Source of the DNA: Robiginitomaculum sp. | GTDB taxonomy: Bacteria; Pseudomonadota; Alphaproteobacteria; Caulobacterales; Maricaulaceae | Reading direction: 5' to 3' | DNA length: 64,000 bases | NCBI GenBank assembly: GCA_030949705.1 | Contig: JAUZSF010000021.1 | Span: forward strand, 124,001-188,000 | In this document: positions 22,909-31,981 of the stretch, in pieces | Layout: every line of letters starts with the position of its first letter | How positions within the stretch are numbered: the stretch's first letter is position 1 | Made by a program: the position numbers and the translations under genes | The notes under the pieces: generated by a model | Seen by the model: the letters and a program-made list of their open reading frames with translations, nothing else | Told to the model about the DNA's origin: nothing | Databases searched by the model: none

Positions 22909-23120
22909 CCCCTCACCTCATTCCTCTCCCCATGGGAGAGGACGTCATAGACAAACGCCGTGCGAATTCCCTCTCCCGTTGAGAGGGGGGCAGGGTGAGG
23001 GGCTGTGAAGCCCATGCTTCGAGACGATTACCCTGCAAATCCCTCAGCATGAGGTTCACGTGTCCATGCCTTGCATTTCCTCATCCTGAGGTGCGTAGCG
23101 TGAGCGAAGCCTCGAAGGAT
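22909..23120. repeat. Intergenic palindromic repeat cluster
   Basis: The 320-bp gap between pheT and the decarboxylase contains no gene. A 94-bp bracket has CCCCTCACC (22909-22917) and GGTGAGGGG (22994-23002) ends with CTCTCCC/GGGAGAG hairpins inside. A second family (CCTCATCCTGAGGTGCG to CTCGAAGGAT, 23079-23120) follows. Both families recur at 27.5 and 29.6 kb. Confidence 0.8.
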
Positions 23121-23137
23121 AGGGAACGCTAAAGCCC

Positions 23138-25537
23138 CTACCCCCGCAGCACGCCGCCGGTGGCTTTTTCCACTTTGGCAATAATGGCTTTGCTCAAAGT
23201 TTCGATCTGCGCATCGGTCAGGGTGGCGTCTATTGGCTGGATGGTGACTTCGATGGCGAGAGACTTCTTGCCCTCTTCGACGCCTTTACCGGCGTAAACA
23301 TCAAAGAGATTCACATCCGCAATCAACGCTTTGTCGGCGCCTTTGGCCGCCCGTACCAGCTTGTCGGCAGGCAGGTCCGCATCCACTACAAAGGCAAAAT
23401 CGCGGGCCAGCGGCAAAAGATCGCTCTTGTTCAGTGCGCCTTTGGAACGCCCGGCCTTGGCCCGGCGGGCCGGCATGGCCTCTGGCCAGATCTCAAAGCC
23501 CAACAATGGCCCATCAATGCCCATTTTGGCCAAGATGCCGGGGTGAATTTCCCCAAATTCGGCCAATACATTTTTCGGCCCCAGACTTAACCGCCCGGAA
23601 CGGCCGGGGTGCCAATAGGCACTGGTCTTACTCGACACCTGTAAATTACCCACCGGCGCGCCCATGGCGCCCAGCGCCAATTGCACATCGCCCTTGATAT
23701 CAAACACGTCTGCCGGGCGCGTGCCTGCCCAGTGACGACGCGGGTTGGAACGCACCACGCCGGCAAGGCTAAGGCGTTGCCCATCGGGACGATCATTATG
23801 ATAAACCGGGCCGATTTCCATCAGGCTGAGGTCTGCAACCCCGCGATCGGCATTGCGCTGGGCCGCGCGAACCAGGTGCACGAGCGCGCTGGGGCGCATG
23901 CAATCCAGCTCGGACGAGATGGGATTGGCCAGCATCAGATCATTGCCGCCACCACCAAAAAGCGCTGCATCTTCACGGGCACAAAAGCTCCACGTCACCG
24001 CATCCAGATAGCCAACACCCGCCAGTGCCCGGCGGCCCAGACGCGCCCGGTTTTGCAAGGGCGTGGCCAATGGTTTGACCGCGCCCGGGGCACGGCGCAG
24101 GGACACCTGTGGCAGCTTGTCAAAGCCATAAATGCGCGCGATTTCTTCCACGAGATCCGCTTTGCCCGCCGCATCACCACGCCAGCTTGGCACGCTGACG
24201 GCCCACACGCTCTCCTGATTTTGGCAACTCATATCGCCGCCAAAACCAAGGCGTTGTAAAATGCTGGCAATTTCGGTGGGATCAAGGTCCAGTCCGGTCA
24301 GGCGTTTGACCTCGGATACCGGGAATTCAATGGTGCGTTCAAAGGTCGGCGGCGTGCCCGCCATGACGGCGTGGGAGGCTTCGCCGCCGCACAGCTCCAG
24401 TACCATTTGCGTTGCCGCATCCAGACCACTCTCAAGGCTGGCCGGATCAATGCCGCGTTCGAAACGATATTTGGCGTCTGATTCAATGCCCGTCGCCCGG
24501 CCCGTAGTGCGGGTGATTTTGGGGTCAAAATAGGCGCATTCGATCAGCACATCTGTGGTCTCATCGGTGCAGCCCGAATAGGTGCCGCCCATCACCCCGC
24601 CAAGGCCCAACACGCGCTCATCATCGGCGATGGCGCACATGGCGGGCGTGACGTCATATGCCTTGCCGTCCAGCGCCTCGAAACGCTCGCCCGCGCCCCA
24701 ACGCGCCCGAATCGCGCCAGAGAGCTTGGCCACGTCATAAACGTGCAATGGCCGATCACGATCATAAGTAAGATAATTGGTAATATCGACCAGCGCGCTG
24801 ATCGGGCGCAATCCGATAGCAAGAAGCCGCTGTTGCAACCATGCCGGCGATGGTCCGTTTTTCACGCCCCGCACCACACGCCCGGCAAAGGCCGGGCAGG
24901 CCTCGGGGGCATCAATTTTAATCTCTACCGGGCAGTCAAAACCGCCCTTCACCTCGCCAAAGGTGTCCGGCTTCAAGGTGCCCAGACCGGCGGCGGCCAG
25001 ATCGCGGGCAATACCGCGCACGCCCAGCCAGTCCGGGCGATTTGGCGTTACTTCAAAGTCAATTACCGGGTCATTCAGCCCCAAAGCTGCTGCCGCATCG
25101 CCGCCAATTTGCCAGTCATCACCGGCAAGCTCGATAATACCATCATGATCGTCCCCGGCCTCCAGCTCACGGGCCGAACACATCATGCCCAGGCTTTCCA
25201 CATCGCGGATTTTGGCTTTTTTCAGGGTCACATCAATGCCGGGCACATAGGCGCCAACGGGCGCATAGATGACCCAGATGCCCGCCCGCGCGTTTGGCGC
25301 ACCGCAAACGATCTGTTTGACGCCATCCTTGGTTTCGACCGTGCACACCTGCAGGCGGTCCGCATTGGGATGCTTTTCCGCCCCCACGCATTTGGCCACT
25401 GAGAAGGCGGCCAGCTTTTCTGCCGGATCCTCCACGGTCTCGACCTCAAGGCCGGCCATGGTCATGGCATCAAGGATTTCGTTCAAAGATGCATCCGTAT
25501 CCAGATGCTCTTTCAGCCAGGAAATTGAGAACTTCAT
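23138..25537 (-). CDS. pheT: Phenylalanyl-tRNA synthetase beta subunit
   Basis: 799-residue bacterial-type PheT. EMAP/OB tRNA-binding domain near 40-150 ([15 protein letters not shown]), B3/4 editing domain about 200-390 ([16 protein letters not shown]), B5, catalytic-like core, and C-terminal ferredoxin-fold anticodon-binding domain ([17 protein letters not shown]). ATG 25537 overlaps the pheS stop (ATGA). Confidence 0.98.
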   Translation of the reverse strand: MKFSISWLKEHLDTDASLNEILDAMTMAGLEVETVEDPAEKLAAFSVAKCVGAEKHPNADRLQVCTVETKDGVKQIVCGAPNARAGIWVIYAPVGAYVPGIDVTLKKAKIRDVESLGMMCSARELEAGDDHDGIIELAGDDWQIGGDAAAALGLNDPVIDFEVTPNRPDWLGVRGIARDLAAAGLGTLKPDTFGEVKGGFDCPVEIKIDAPEACPAFAGRVVRGVKNGPSPAWLQQRLLAIGLRPISALVDITNYLTYDRDRPLHVYDVAKLSGAIRARWGAGERFEALDGKAYDVTPAMCAIADDERVLGLGGVMGGTYSGCTDETTDVLIECAYFDPKITRTTGRATGIESDAKYRFERGIDPASLESGLDAATQMVLELCGGEASHAVMAGTPPTFERTIEFPVSEVKRLTGLDLDPTEIASILQRLGFGGDMSCQNQESVWAVSVPSWRGDAAGKADLVEEIARIYGFDKLPQVSLRRAPGAVKPLATPLQNRARLGRRALAGVGYLDAVTWSFCAREDAALFGGGGNDLMLANPISSELDCMRPSALVHLVRAAQRNADRGVADLSLMEIGPVYHNDRPDGQRLSLAGVVRSNPRRHWAGTRPADVFDIKGDVQLALGAMGAPVGNLQVSSKTSAYWHPGRSGRLSLGPKNVLAEFGEIHPGILAKMGIDGPLLGFEIWPEAMPARRAKAGRSKGALNKSDLLPLARDFAFVVDADLPADKLVRAAKGADKALIADVNLFDVYAGKGVEEGKKSLAIEVTIQPIDATLTDAQIETLSKAIIAKVEKATGGVLRG

Positions 25538-26639
25538 GAGCTTAACCCCGTGGCCAGATTGGGCTGGTGCAGCGGCGAAAAGCCATAATGCTTCAGCCAG
25601 CGCGCATCGGCGGCAAAGAAATCACGCAAATCGGGAATGCCGTATTTCAGCATGGCGAGCCGGTCTATGCCCATGCCAAAGGCAAAGCCCTGATAGACAT
25701 CCGGATCAATCCCCACCGAGGTCAGCACATTGGGATGCACCATGCCACAGCCCAAAATTTCCATCCAGTCATCGCCCTGGCCGATCAAAATCTGACCATC
25801 TTTGCGGGCATAGCCTATGTCCATTTCGGCGCTGGGTTCGGTAAAGGGGGAAATGGTGCGGGCGAAAGCGGGTGGAAACCTCGGTTTCAAAAAACGTCGC
25901 CATAAAATCCGTTAGGCAACCTTTGAGATGGCCCATATGGGTTTCCTTGTCGATCACCAGCCCTTCGACCTGATGAAACATGGGCGTATGGGTCTGGTCC
26001 GAATCGCAACGGTAGGTCCGCCCCGGCGCAATAATGCGGATGGGCTCCAGATCGGTGCCAGCCTTTTTGGCCCGCTCCACCGCGGCCACCATGGTGCGGA
26101 TTTGTACCGGGCTGGTGTGGGTGCGCAGCACCATCTGGCTGCCATCGTCTTTCTCAGTCAGGAAAAATGTGTCGTGCTGGTCCCGCGCCGGGTGATCCGG
26201 GGGGGAAGTTCAGCGCCGTGAAGTTATGAAAATCATCTTCAATGTCCGGCCCTTCGGCAACCGCAAAGCCCATATCGCCAAAGATCACCGCCACTTCGTC
26301 CATCACCTGACTGACCGGGTGAATGGAACCAAAAGGGCGTTCCCGTGCCGGCAGGGATATATCGACCTTTTCGGTGGCCAGACGCGCATTCAGCGCCAGT
26401 TCCACCAGCGCCTCTTTACGCGCCGCGATCAGATCATTCAGGCGATTTTTAAGGGCGTTCAGCGCCGGGCCAGCAATTTGGCGCTCTTCAGGCGTCATTT
26501 TGCCAAGGCCGCGCATGAGCAAGCTGACGCGCCCCTTTTTACCCAGGGCATCCACACGCACCGCCTCCAGCGCCGCCTCATCAGAGGCGCCGGCAATGGC
26601 GGCGGTGATTTCATCTTCTAGTTTTTGCGTATCGTCCAT
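25534..26639 (-). CDS. pheS: Phenylalanyl-tRNA synthetase alpha subunit (two apparent frameshifts)
   Basis: Class II synthetase catalytic subunit. N-terminal coiled coil, [12 protein letters not shown], then [28 protein letters not shown] motif 2, and C-terminal [12 protein letters not shown] and [14 protein letters not shown]. The frame breaks at a G7 run (26199-26205) and a G5 run (25846-25850); dropping one base at each gives [12 protein letters not shown] and [11 protein letters not shown] and a continuous ~367-residue protein. Essential, so sequencing error is the likely cause. Confidence 0.95.
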
Positions 26640-26640
26640 A

Positions 26641-26678
26641 ATGGCCTCGGGCTAACAGATTTGCACGCACGAGGCCAT
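26641..26678 (-). promoter_or_regulatory. Hairpin enclosing the pheS ribosome-binding site
   Basis: A perfect 9-bp inverted repeat, ATGGCCTCG (26641-26649) and CGAGGCCAT (26670-26678), with a 20-nt loop, ends one base before the pheS ATG (26639). The CGAGG that would pair with 16S rRNA is inside the 3' arm, so the hairpin should block pheS initiation when folded. Confidence 0.6.
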
Positions 26679-26724
26679 GCCCCGATTGCGGGGTTTTAAG
26701 TGGAAAAAGAAAAAGACAGGCTGT

Positions 26725-27081
26725 TTATTTCAGCGCCGCTTTGGCTTTTTCCACCAGGACGGTAAAGGCGGCTGGCTCGTGAATGGCCAGATCGGACATC
26801 ACCTTGCGGTCAACTTCGATCCCGGCCAGGGTCAGGCCATTGATGAAGCGGCCATAGGTCAGGCCATTGGCGCGGGCGCCAGCATTGATGCGGGTGATCC
26901 AGAGTTTACGGAAATTCCGCTTGCGAACCTTGCGGTCGCGATAGGCGTACTGACCGGCTTTGTCGACGGCCTGTTTAGCCACCTTGATGGTGTTCTTGCG
27001 GGCACCGCGATAGCCTTTGGCCTTATCAAGAACTTTTTTGTGACGGGCGTGGCTGGTGACGCCCCGTTTTACGCGTGACAT
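26725..27081 (-). CDS. rplT: Ribosomal protein bL20
   Basis: 118-residue 50S assembly protein: [48 protein letters not shown]. Normal length. Lies 46 nt after rpmI and 85 nt before pheS. Family members autoregulate by binding mRNA; no specific structure was identified. Confidence 0.98.
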   Translation of the reverse strand: MSRVKRGVTSHARHKKVLDKAKGYRGARKNTIKVAKQAVDKAGQYAYRDRKVRKRNFRKLWITRINAGARANGLTYGRFINGLTLAGIEVDRKVMSDLAIHEPAAFTVLVEKAKAALK

Positions 27082-27127
27082 GGTGTGCGCTCCTTAAAAT
27101 GGGTAGTGATTGTTCGAATACGAACAA

Positions 27128-27325
27128 TCAGCCGTATGGCATGAACTTTTTGACGATTTTGGCATCTGCCGCACTTAAAACAGCGGTGCCGCGCTTATTG
27201 CGGATCTGTTTTGGTGTGCGTTTGATCATGCCATGCTGTTTACCAGCCTGGCCGCTTTTTACCTTGCCAGAGGCGGTGAGTTTGAAGCGTTTCTTCGCAC
27301 CGCTCTTGGTCTTCATCTTTGGCAT
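27128..27325 (-). CDS. rpmI: Ribosomal protein bL35
   Basis: 65 residues: [41 protein letters not shown] end. Start at 27325 with CAGGAGAG upstream; reading further upstream runs into repeat sequence. infC, the usual gene before rpmI, is absent from the window; a repeat island and toxin-antitoxin pair lie there instead. Confidence 0.97.
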   Translation of the reverse strand: MPKMKTKSGAKKRFKLTASGKVKSGQAGKQHGMIKRTPKQIRNKRGTAVLSAADAKIVKKFMPYG

Positions 27326-27499
27326 TTTGCTCTCCTGAAAAATTCTTCCATTGGCTTGCGCAAACGAAAGAGGCATTACGATCCCCCAAGGCATGCCTAT
27401 GGCCCGAAGGATACTGGATGGCGCGTTATACGTGGGAATGGCCGGAATGCAAGGGGTCGGGTGAGTCCTATGCAGAAAATGTGTGTGCTTCAAAATGAG

Positions 27500-27657
27500 C
27501 CCCGGCCTGTGCCGGGGTGACGTTAGAGGTGCGTCTATATCTTCCTCTCCCATGGGGAGAGGATTGAGGTGAGGGGCTAGTGAATTGAAAACTGGCCCTA
27601 CCCCCTTCATACCAAAACACTGCCCCCTCATCCCAACCTTCTGCCCATGGGAGAAGG
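27500..27657. repeat. Intergenic palindromic repeat cluster
   Basis: In the 341-bp gap upstream of rpmI: CCCCGGC/GCCGGGG hairpin (27500-27517), CCTCTCC/GGAGAGG hairpin (27544-27562) followed by GAGGTGAGGGG, and a CCTTCT/AGAAGG hairpin (27637-27657) beginning CCCCTCATCCC. These are the same families as at 22.9 and 29.6 kb. No coding sequence was recognised. Confidence 0.75.
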
Positions 27658-27666
27658 AAAAATATG

Positions 27667-27933
27667 TCAACGTTTCAAATCACGATAAAAATTTTCATGG
27701 GCACCCAATGCCAAAAGTGTGAGGGTGTTATCCTCATAGGTATAGGCCAACAGAACCTGATTTTTTTGCATATGAAATTTATGAACCCGCACACCAGCCA
27801 GATCGCCTTTTTTCATCTGCCCGGTATCTGGTTTGGTTACGATTAGGCGTACCGCCGCATCCAGTTCTTTTTTCTGGACTGGTTTCAAACGCTTTGCGGA
27901 TCGTTTGAAAACCGAAGTTTGTAAGATACGCAT
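27667..27933 (-). CDS. RelE/ParE family toxin
   Basis: 88 residues with the RelE/ParE pattern: [16 protein letters not shown], then [24 protein letters not shown], and [27 protein letters not shown] at the C-terminus, a typical mRNA-interferase or gyrase-inhibitor fold. Nine nucleotides after the antitoxin, same strand. Which target it hits cannot be decided from sequence. Confidence 0.82.
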   Translation of the reverse strand: MRILQTSVFKRSAKRLKPVQKKELDAAVRLIVTKPDTGQMKKGDLAGVRVHKFHMQKNQVLLAYTYEDNTLTLLALGAHENFYRDLKR

Positions 27934-27942
27934 CAGCCAAAG

Positions 27943-28140
27943 CTATACTCGTCCAACGCCTCTGGTCTGGGCGATGAGAATATCCCGTATCAGCGAAAAG
28001 GGCAGATCAGGATTATCTTCGGCAATTTTACCGATCTGCGACCAGTACTCGATTTGTTTGGGGGTAGAACGATGATGTACAGAACCATGGGCCCGGGCCT
28101 CGCGCACCAGTTTTTCAGAAAGTTTTACATTGATTGACAT
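27943..28140 (-). CDS. ParD-like antitoxin
   Basis: 65 residues resembling the ParD-like antitoxin family (PF11903): MSINVKLSEKLVREARAHG (ribbon-helix-helix start), HHRSTPKQIEYWSQIGKIAEDNPDLP. AAAGGAG precedes the ATG at 28140. Upstream gene of the pair, as usual for autoregulated type II systems. Confidence 0.8.
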   Translation of the reverse strand: MSINVKLSEKLVREARAHGSVHHRSTPKQIEYWSQIGKIAEDNPDLPFSLIRDILIAQTRGVGRV

Positions 28141-28168
28141 GGCATAACTCCTTTGTTCCTTTCATATA

Positions 28169-28186
28169 CCATAATGGACCATATGG
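28169..28186. promoter_or_regulatory. Tandem operator of the toxin-antitoxin pair
   Basis: Two adjacent palindromes, CCATAATGG (28169-28177) and CCATATGG (28179-28186), lie 29-46 bp before the antitoxin start. Their spacing suits cooperative binding of a ribbon-helix-helix dimer. Function is inferred. Confidence 0.55.
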
Positions 28187-28240
28187 GAACCTTTTGGTGC
28201 GCTTACGATTTGACAAACGAGGCGGAGGGTGGATGCAAGC

Positions 28241-29485
28241 TCACTTAAAATGTGCGTCCAGAAATTCCAGAAAGGCTGGCCAGTCTTCCTTGACCACGCC
28301 GTGAGTGCCGGGGCGCAACCAGAAGGCAATATCAGCGGTCGGATCATAGTCTTTTAGCGTTTGCTGGCGCAGGCCCTCTTGGCCATAAAGCCGATAGGCG
28401 GCGGAGGCGGCCTGGGCGGCGCGAAAGGCCCCATTGGGGTCTGACCAGACATCGCGCCGGGCATTACCCAAAAACATCGGCCGGGGGGCCATCAGAGCCA
28501 GCAAGAAATGCTGATCAAGGGGCAAGGCCGCCTTGTTGTCTTCATAGGTGGCAAATTTTGGCAAAAACCAATGGGGGTAATTCTCGCTGATGGAATCCAG
28601 ACCTTCGCCGGTTTTATCACGAGATAAAGAGGCCCCGCCCGTGCCCGACTGGTGCGCCACCACGGCGTCTATGGTGGGGTCAAAGGCCCCGGCCACCAAG
28701 GCCGCCTTGGCAAAGCGCGAATGCCCATAGGCAATGGTTTTGGAAAAACCTTCGCTGGTTTTCAGATAATGCGAAAGCAAAGAATACTCCGCCGCCCAGG
28801 CCATAATGGCGTGGGTGCGTGTGGCTGCGGGCTGGTCAGCAAAAAACTGGTCCAGCGCCTTCACGCCCCCCTCGGCGGTATCGGGAATAAACTCGGATGG
28901 AAAAACCGAAGCCAGCGCATAGCCATGGCGCATGATCATGGCGATGGGCGGGGTGCTAATATAACGTCCGAAAAAATAGGTGAAAACACCACTTAACATG
29001 CCATGCCCGTCGCAGGACATGAAATCTCCCTGAGGCTTGGGCACTTCGGGCACAGGGATGACGGCGGTATTGGGGCAAAAATTTTCCATCATGATCACCG
29101 GGACATCGCCCGGCGCGTCCACAGGGCGGGCAATGACCAGACCAAAATCCCGCGAGACCCCGGTGGCGGGATTGCGGATGCGCAGGGTTTCCAGCGTGAT
29201 CATGGCGCTGCCATCAAAGCGCGGGGTTTCCAACAAACGCTGATCTATACGTTCCAGCGTCAGAGCCGATGGATAGGTGCCGTAAATGGTATTTTCCAGC
29301 AACGCCCTGATCTGTCGCACGTCGCTTTGTTGCCAGTTTTCCAGCGTGCTTAGCGGCAAAGGCGGGCTGGCCAGCATGCCTTTGGGCTTGGTCGGGGCCG
29401 TTTGCAGCAATACCCGCGTGGTGCTGCAAGACGCCAGCAAACCAATAAGAAAAATTGGGACAAGTGCGATCCAAAAGCGTTTCAT
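28241..29485 (-). CDS. Lipoprotein alpha/beta hydrolase, CE15 glucuronoyl-esterase-like
   Basis: 414 residues with lipobox LLASC (Cys20). The CE15 pattern is visible: nucleophile Ser256 in GHSRFAKAAL, the QSGTGGASLSR loop (279-289), ISENYPHWF, APRPMF, and catalytic His395 in RPGTHGVV. CE15 enzymes cleave lignin-carbohydrate esters, but acyl hydrolase relatives exist, and no other carbohydrate-active gene is nearby. Predicted outer-membrane or periplasmic anchoring. Confidence 0.78.
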   Translation of the reverse strand: MKRFWIALVPIFLIGLLASCSTTRVLLQTAPTKPKGMLASPPLPLSTLENWQQSDVRQIRALLENTIYGTYPSALTLERIDQRLLETPRFDGSAMITLETLRIRNPATGVSRDFGLVIARPVDAPGDVPVIMMENFCPNTAVIPVPEVPKPQGDFMSCDGHGMLSGVFTYFFGRYISTPPIAMIMRHGYALASVFPSEFIPDTAEGGVKALDQFFADQPAATRTHAIMAWAAEYSLLSHYLKTSEGFSKTIAYGHSRFAKAALVAGAFDPTIDAVVAHQSGTGGASLSRDKTGEGLDSISENYPHWFLPKFATYEDNKAALPLDQHFLLALMAPRPMFLGNARRDVWSDPNGAFRAAQAASAAYRLYGQEGLRQQTLKDYDPTADIAFWLRPGTHGVVKEDWPAFLEFLDAHFK

Positions 29486-29556
29486 GAGAGAAACCTATCA
29501 CACCCCCCCTTTGGCGGCAAATCACGTTTCCTTTTACCCTGAGTCTGGGGGTTGGC

Positions 29557-29873
29557 ATTCTTCGAGGGCGCTTACGCGCCACCTCAGGATGAGGTCCACA
29601 TTATATTCTCCGCCTCATCCCCGGATCCAGTCCGGGGCAGGCTCTGAGGTGCGAACGAAGAGAGCCTCAAGGGAGGGTGTATAGAATACCCCAACCACGC
29701 CCGTGTGGGATAAGGTTTTGCTATCCCCACCCAAAAGCATAGCACCGGCATAGAAACAATCTCTTTCCTCTCCCGGGTGGGAGAGGAATAAGGTGAGGGG
29801 CATAGACTTAAAGACAGAACCCTGACTTTGCTTCGCCATCCCCTCACCCCGGCCCTCTCCCCAGGGAGAGGGG
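29557..29873. repeat. Intergenic palindromic repeat cluster
   Basis: The 625-bp gap between the CE15-like gene and the Crp/Fnr gene holds at least five repeat units: a GGGCGC/GCGCC unit ending CTCAGGATGAGG (29557-29593), CCCCGGA/TCCGGGG (29619-29637), CTCTGAGGTGCG to CCTCAAGGGAG (29642-29675), CCTCTCCC/GGGAGAGG (29767-29786), and CCCCTCACC plus CCTCTCCCC/GGGAGAGG (29840-29873). No gene was recognised. Confidence 0.8.
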
Positions 29874-30110
29874 AAATCCCCCGCATAGCGCAGGCAAGGG
29901 GCAAAGAGGAGGGGTAAGGCCTACCCCTCGGTGTCCCTGCACCGGCCCCTTAAATGCCCCTAAAGTGCACAAACCCGCCCCTGAAACGTCCCTCCTTTAC
30001 CCCTTTTTGCCCCTCTTGGTCCCTTGGGAATTCGGGGATAAGGTATGGTAATCCCCGCCCCCATTATGGGCGCTATAATCATCAATTTACCAAGGGAAGC
30101 GGCAGAACGA

Positions 30111-30752
30111 ATGAGCGATTTGTCTTTACTGCCTGCCCCCATCGCCGAACAAGTGCGCCGCGCCGGGCAAACCGTTATGCTGCCAGCCGATACCCCGGTG
30201 TTTCATATGGGAGATGACTGCAACGCCTTTATCATGGTGCTGAGTGGGCAGGTACGTGTGCAACAGCTAAGCGAGACAGGCCGGGAACTGATCCTTTATC
30301 GCATCCATGCGGGGGAATCCTGCGTCATCACGACGGCGTGCCTGCTCTCATCAGAGCCCTATCCGGTGGAGGCCATTACCGAAGAGGAAACCCGGGCCGC
30401 CCTTTTGCCCCGCGCCGCCTTTGACGCGGCCTTTGCATCGGACCCGGCATTTCGCCAATCGGTTTTTGCCACCTATGGGCATCGTATGGCGCAAATGATG
30501 GGTCTGTTGGCCGAGCTGGCCTTTGAACGCCTGGAGGCGCGCCTTGCCCGGCATTTGCTGCACCATGCGGGCGAAGATGACAGGGTCAATTTGACGCAAG
30601 CCCGTCTGGCCGCTGAACTGGGTGCCGCCCGCGAGGCGGTAAACCGGCGGCTGAATAACTGGCAAAAACAAGGGCTTGTACACCTTGGCCGTGGTCATAT
30701 AGAGATCTGCAACAAACCCGAACTGGCCATATTGGCGCGCCCCGCTGTGTGA
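30111..30752 (+). CDS. Crp/Fnr family transcriptional regulator
   Basis: 213 residues: cyclic-nucleotide-binding-type beta-roll (about 15-125), dimer helix, and C-terminal winged helix (LTQARLAAELGAAREAVNRRLNNW). Fnr-type N-terminal iron-sulfur cysteines are absent; instead Cys71 and Cys77 sit in GESCVITTACLL within the beta-roll, with Cys37 nearby. Start ATG 30111 chosen for the RBS-like AGGGAAG upstream. Followed 69 nt later by a DUF2892 gene it may control. Confidence 0.88.
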   Translation: MSDLSLLPAPIAEQVRRAGQTVMLPADTPVFHMGDDCNAFIMVLSGQVRVQQLSETGRELILYRIHAGESCVITTACLLSSEPYPVEAITEEETRAALLPRAAFDAAFASDPAFRQSVFATYGHRMAQMMGLLAELAFERLEARLARHLLHHAGEDDRVNLTQARLAAELGAAREAVNRRLNNWQKQGLVHLGRGHIEICNKPELAILARPAV

Positions 30753-30821
30753 CCTCGTCACAGACGCCGCCTGATTGGCACTATACATTGCCCCTCTTTT
30801 CACACAAAGGAGGACGGTATC

Positions 30822-31037
30822 ATGAAAATCAATGAAGGCGGTTTGGACCGTTTATTGAGAATTATTGTCGGTGCTGCCTTATTACTCGGTGTGTTCTTTG
30901 GCTCTTCCGTTGGCCTTGGCTGGTTAAACCCCTGGGGCTGGATTGGCGTGGTGCCGCTGGTTACCGGACTGATCGGCTGGTGCCCGGCCTATGCCATTCT
31001 GGGCATTAGAACCTGCCCCATGCAGGGCCACAAATAG
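30822..31037 (+). CDS. DUF2892 small membrane protein
   Basis: 71 residues, MKINEGGLDRLLRIIVG start, two membrane segments (about 14-30 and 35-55), and the typical WCPAYAILGIRTC end with two cysteines. The domain also forms the membrane tail of rhodanese YgaP. AAAGGAGG precedes the ATG. Context suggests a role in sulfur or thiol chemistry, inferred only. Confidence 0.88.
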   Translation: MKINEGGLDRLLRIIVGAALLLGVFFGSSVGLGWLNPWGWIGVVPLVTGLIGWCPAYAILGIRTCPMQGHK

Positions 31038-31045
31038 GCTGTATC

Positions 31046-31981
31046 CTAGCCAAGGGTCTTGCGCGGCAAGGGCAGACCCAAAGGCGCAAGACCATGGCTG
31101 GCCGAGGGCGTCCAGGCCCATAGCGCCCCCGGGCGGGATTTGCCAATGCGGCCACGCTCACCGGTTTGGCTGACCAGACCGGTGCGCCCAAGATCACGGC
31201 GAAAATTCTGGGTATGCAAAGGCAAGCCGATCATCGCCTCGACGGTGTTTTGCAACACCCCCAGGGTGAATGGTGAGGGCAATAGTGCTGGCATAATCTG
31301 TGTGTGCGCAAGCTGATCGCGCATCAAGGTTAGCGCCTGCGCAATGGCGCGGCGGTCCTGGGCGTGCATGATTTGCCCATAGACCGCGGCATGGCGGCGG
31401 CGCATGGACACCATGGCCCCTGAACGATCCCGCAAGGCCTCGGGCAACAGGCCTGCTGTGTACAAGGTATCAAAACGGGCCGCACACAGCCCCGGTGCCC
31501 AGTTTGCCAGTGTGGGCGCAAACAAAACGTCCAAACGCGCCTGCCGGGTATGCATTTGTGCGTCATCGCCGGTGCTGGCCCATTCGTTCAGGGCCGGGCG
31601 CAAGACCTGAGACAGACTGTCCGGTTCCCCGGATTGCCAGCTTTCCCAGGGGAAGATTTCGTCAATCGGGGTCCAGCGCGCACCCCTGGGCATAAAGGCA
31701 TTACGATCACTGACCAGCGCCAGCAAGGTAATGCGAATGCGACTATGATCGGTGCTGGCCCCGATTTGCATGATACGGGTAATCTGCGCCGTGGTATGCA
31801 CGCTGGCCCAATCACGCAAGCGATCTTCAAAGCATTGACCGCGGGCCGGATCAAAGGGGGCCGCGGGCAGCGAGCGTGTATGCCCCTGCCCTTTCTGACG
31901 ACCAGCCAGGGTGAGTACATACAGGCCATCCGGGTCGGCGGCGGCCAGAACCGCGCAGATTTCGGCCACCGGTTCAGCCAT
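31046..31981 (-). CDS. NadQ-like NAD regulator (Nudix-type domain plus winged helix)
   Basis: 311 residues. The N-terminal half resembles a Nudix-like sensor without an intact Nudix box; the C-terminal part ends in a wHTH-like region with GLPLHTQNFRRDLGRTGLV and GRIGKSRPGALW. This arrangement matches the alphaproteobacterial NAD-metabolism regulator family COG4111 (NadQ). ATG 31981 overlaps the HD gene stop by 8 nt (ATGGCTGA). Assignment is by layout and pattern memory, so moderately sure. Confidence 0.65.
   Translation of the reverse strand: MAEPVAEICAVLAAADPDGLYVLTLAGRQKGQGHTRSLPAAPFDPARGQCFEDRLRDWASVHTTAQITRIMQIGASTDHSRIRITLLALVSDRNAFMPRGARWTPIDEIFPWESWQSGEPDSLSQVLRPALNEWASTGDDAQMHTRQARLDVLFAPTLANWAPGLCAARFDTLYTAGLLPEALRDRSGAMVSMRRRHAAVYGQIMHAQDRRAIAQALTLMRDQLAHTQIMPALLPSPFTLGVLQNTVEAMIGLPLHTQNFRRDLGRTGLVSQTGERGRIGKSRPGALWAWTPSASHGLAPLGLPLPRKTLG

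Noticed and set aside
26679-26698. Plus-strand terminator-like hairpin CCCCG-ATTG-CGGGG followed by TTTT
   Set aside because: No plus-strand gene reads into it; the genes on both sides are on the minus strand, where the T-run is on the wrong side.
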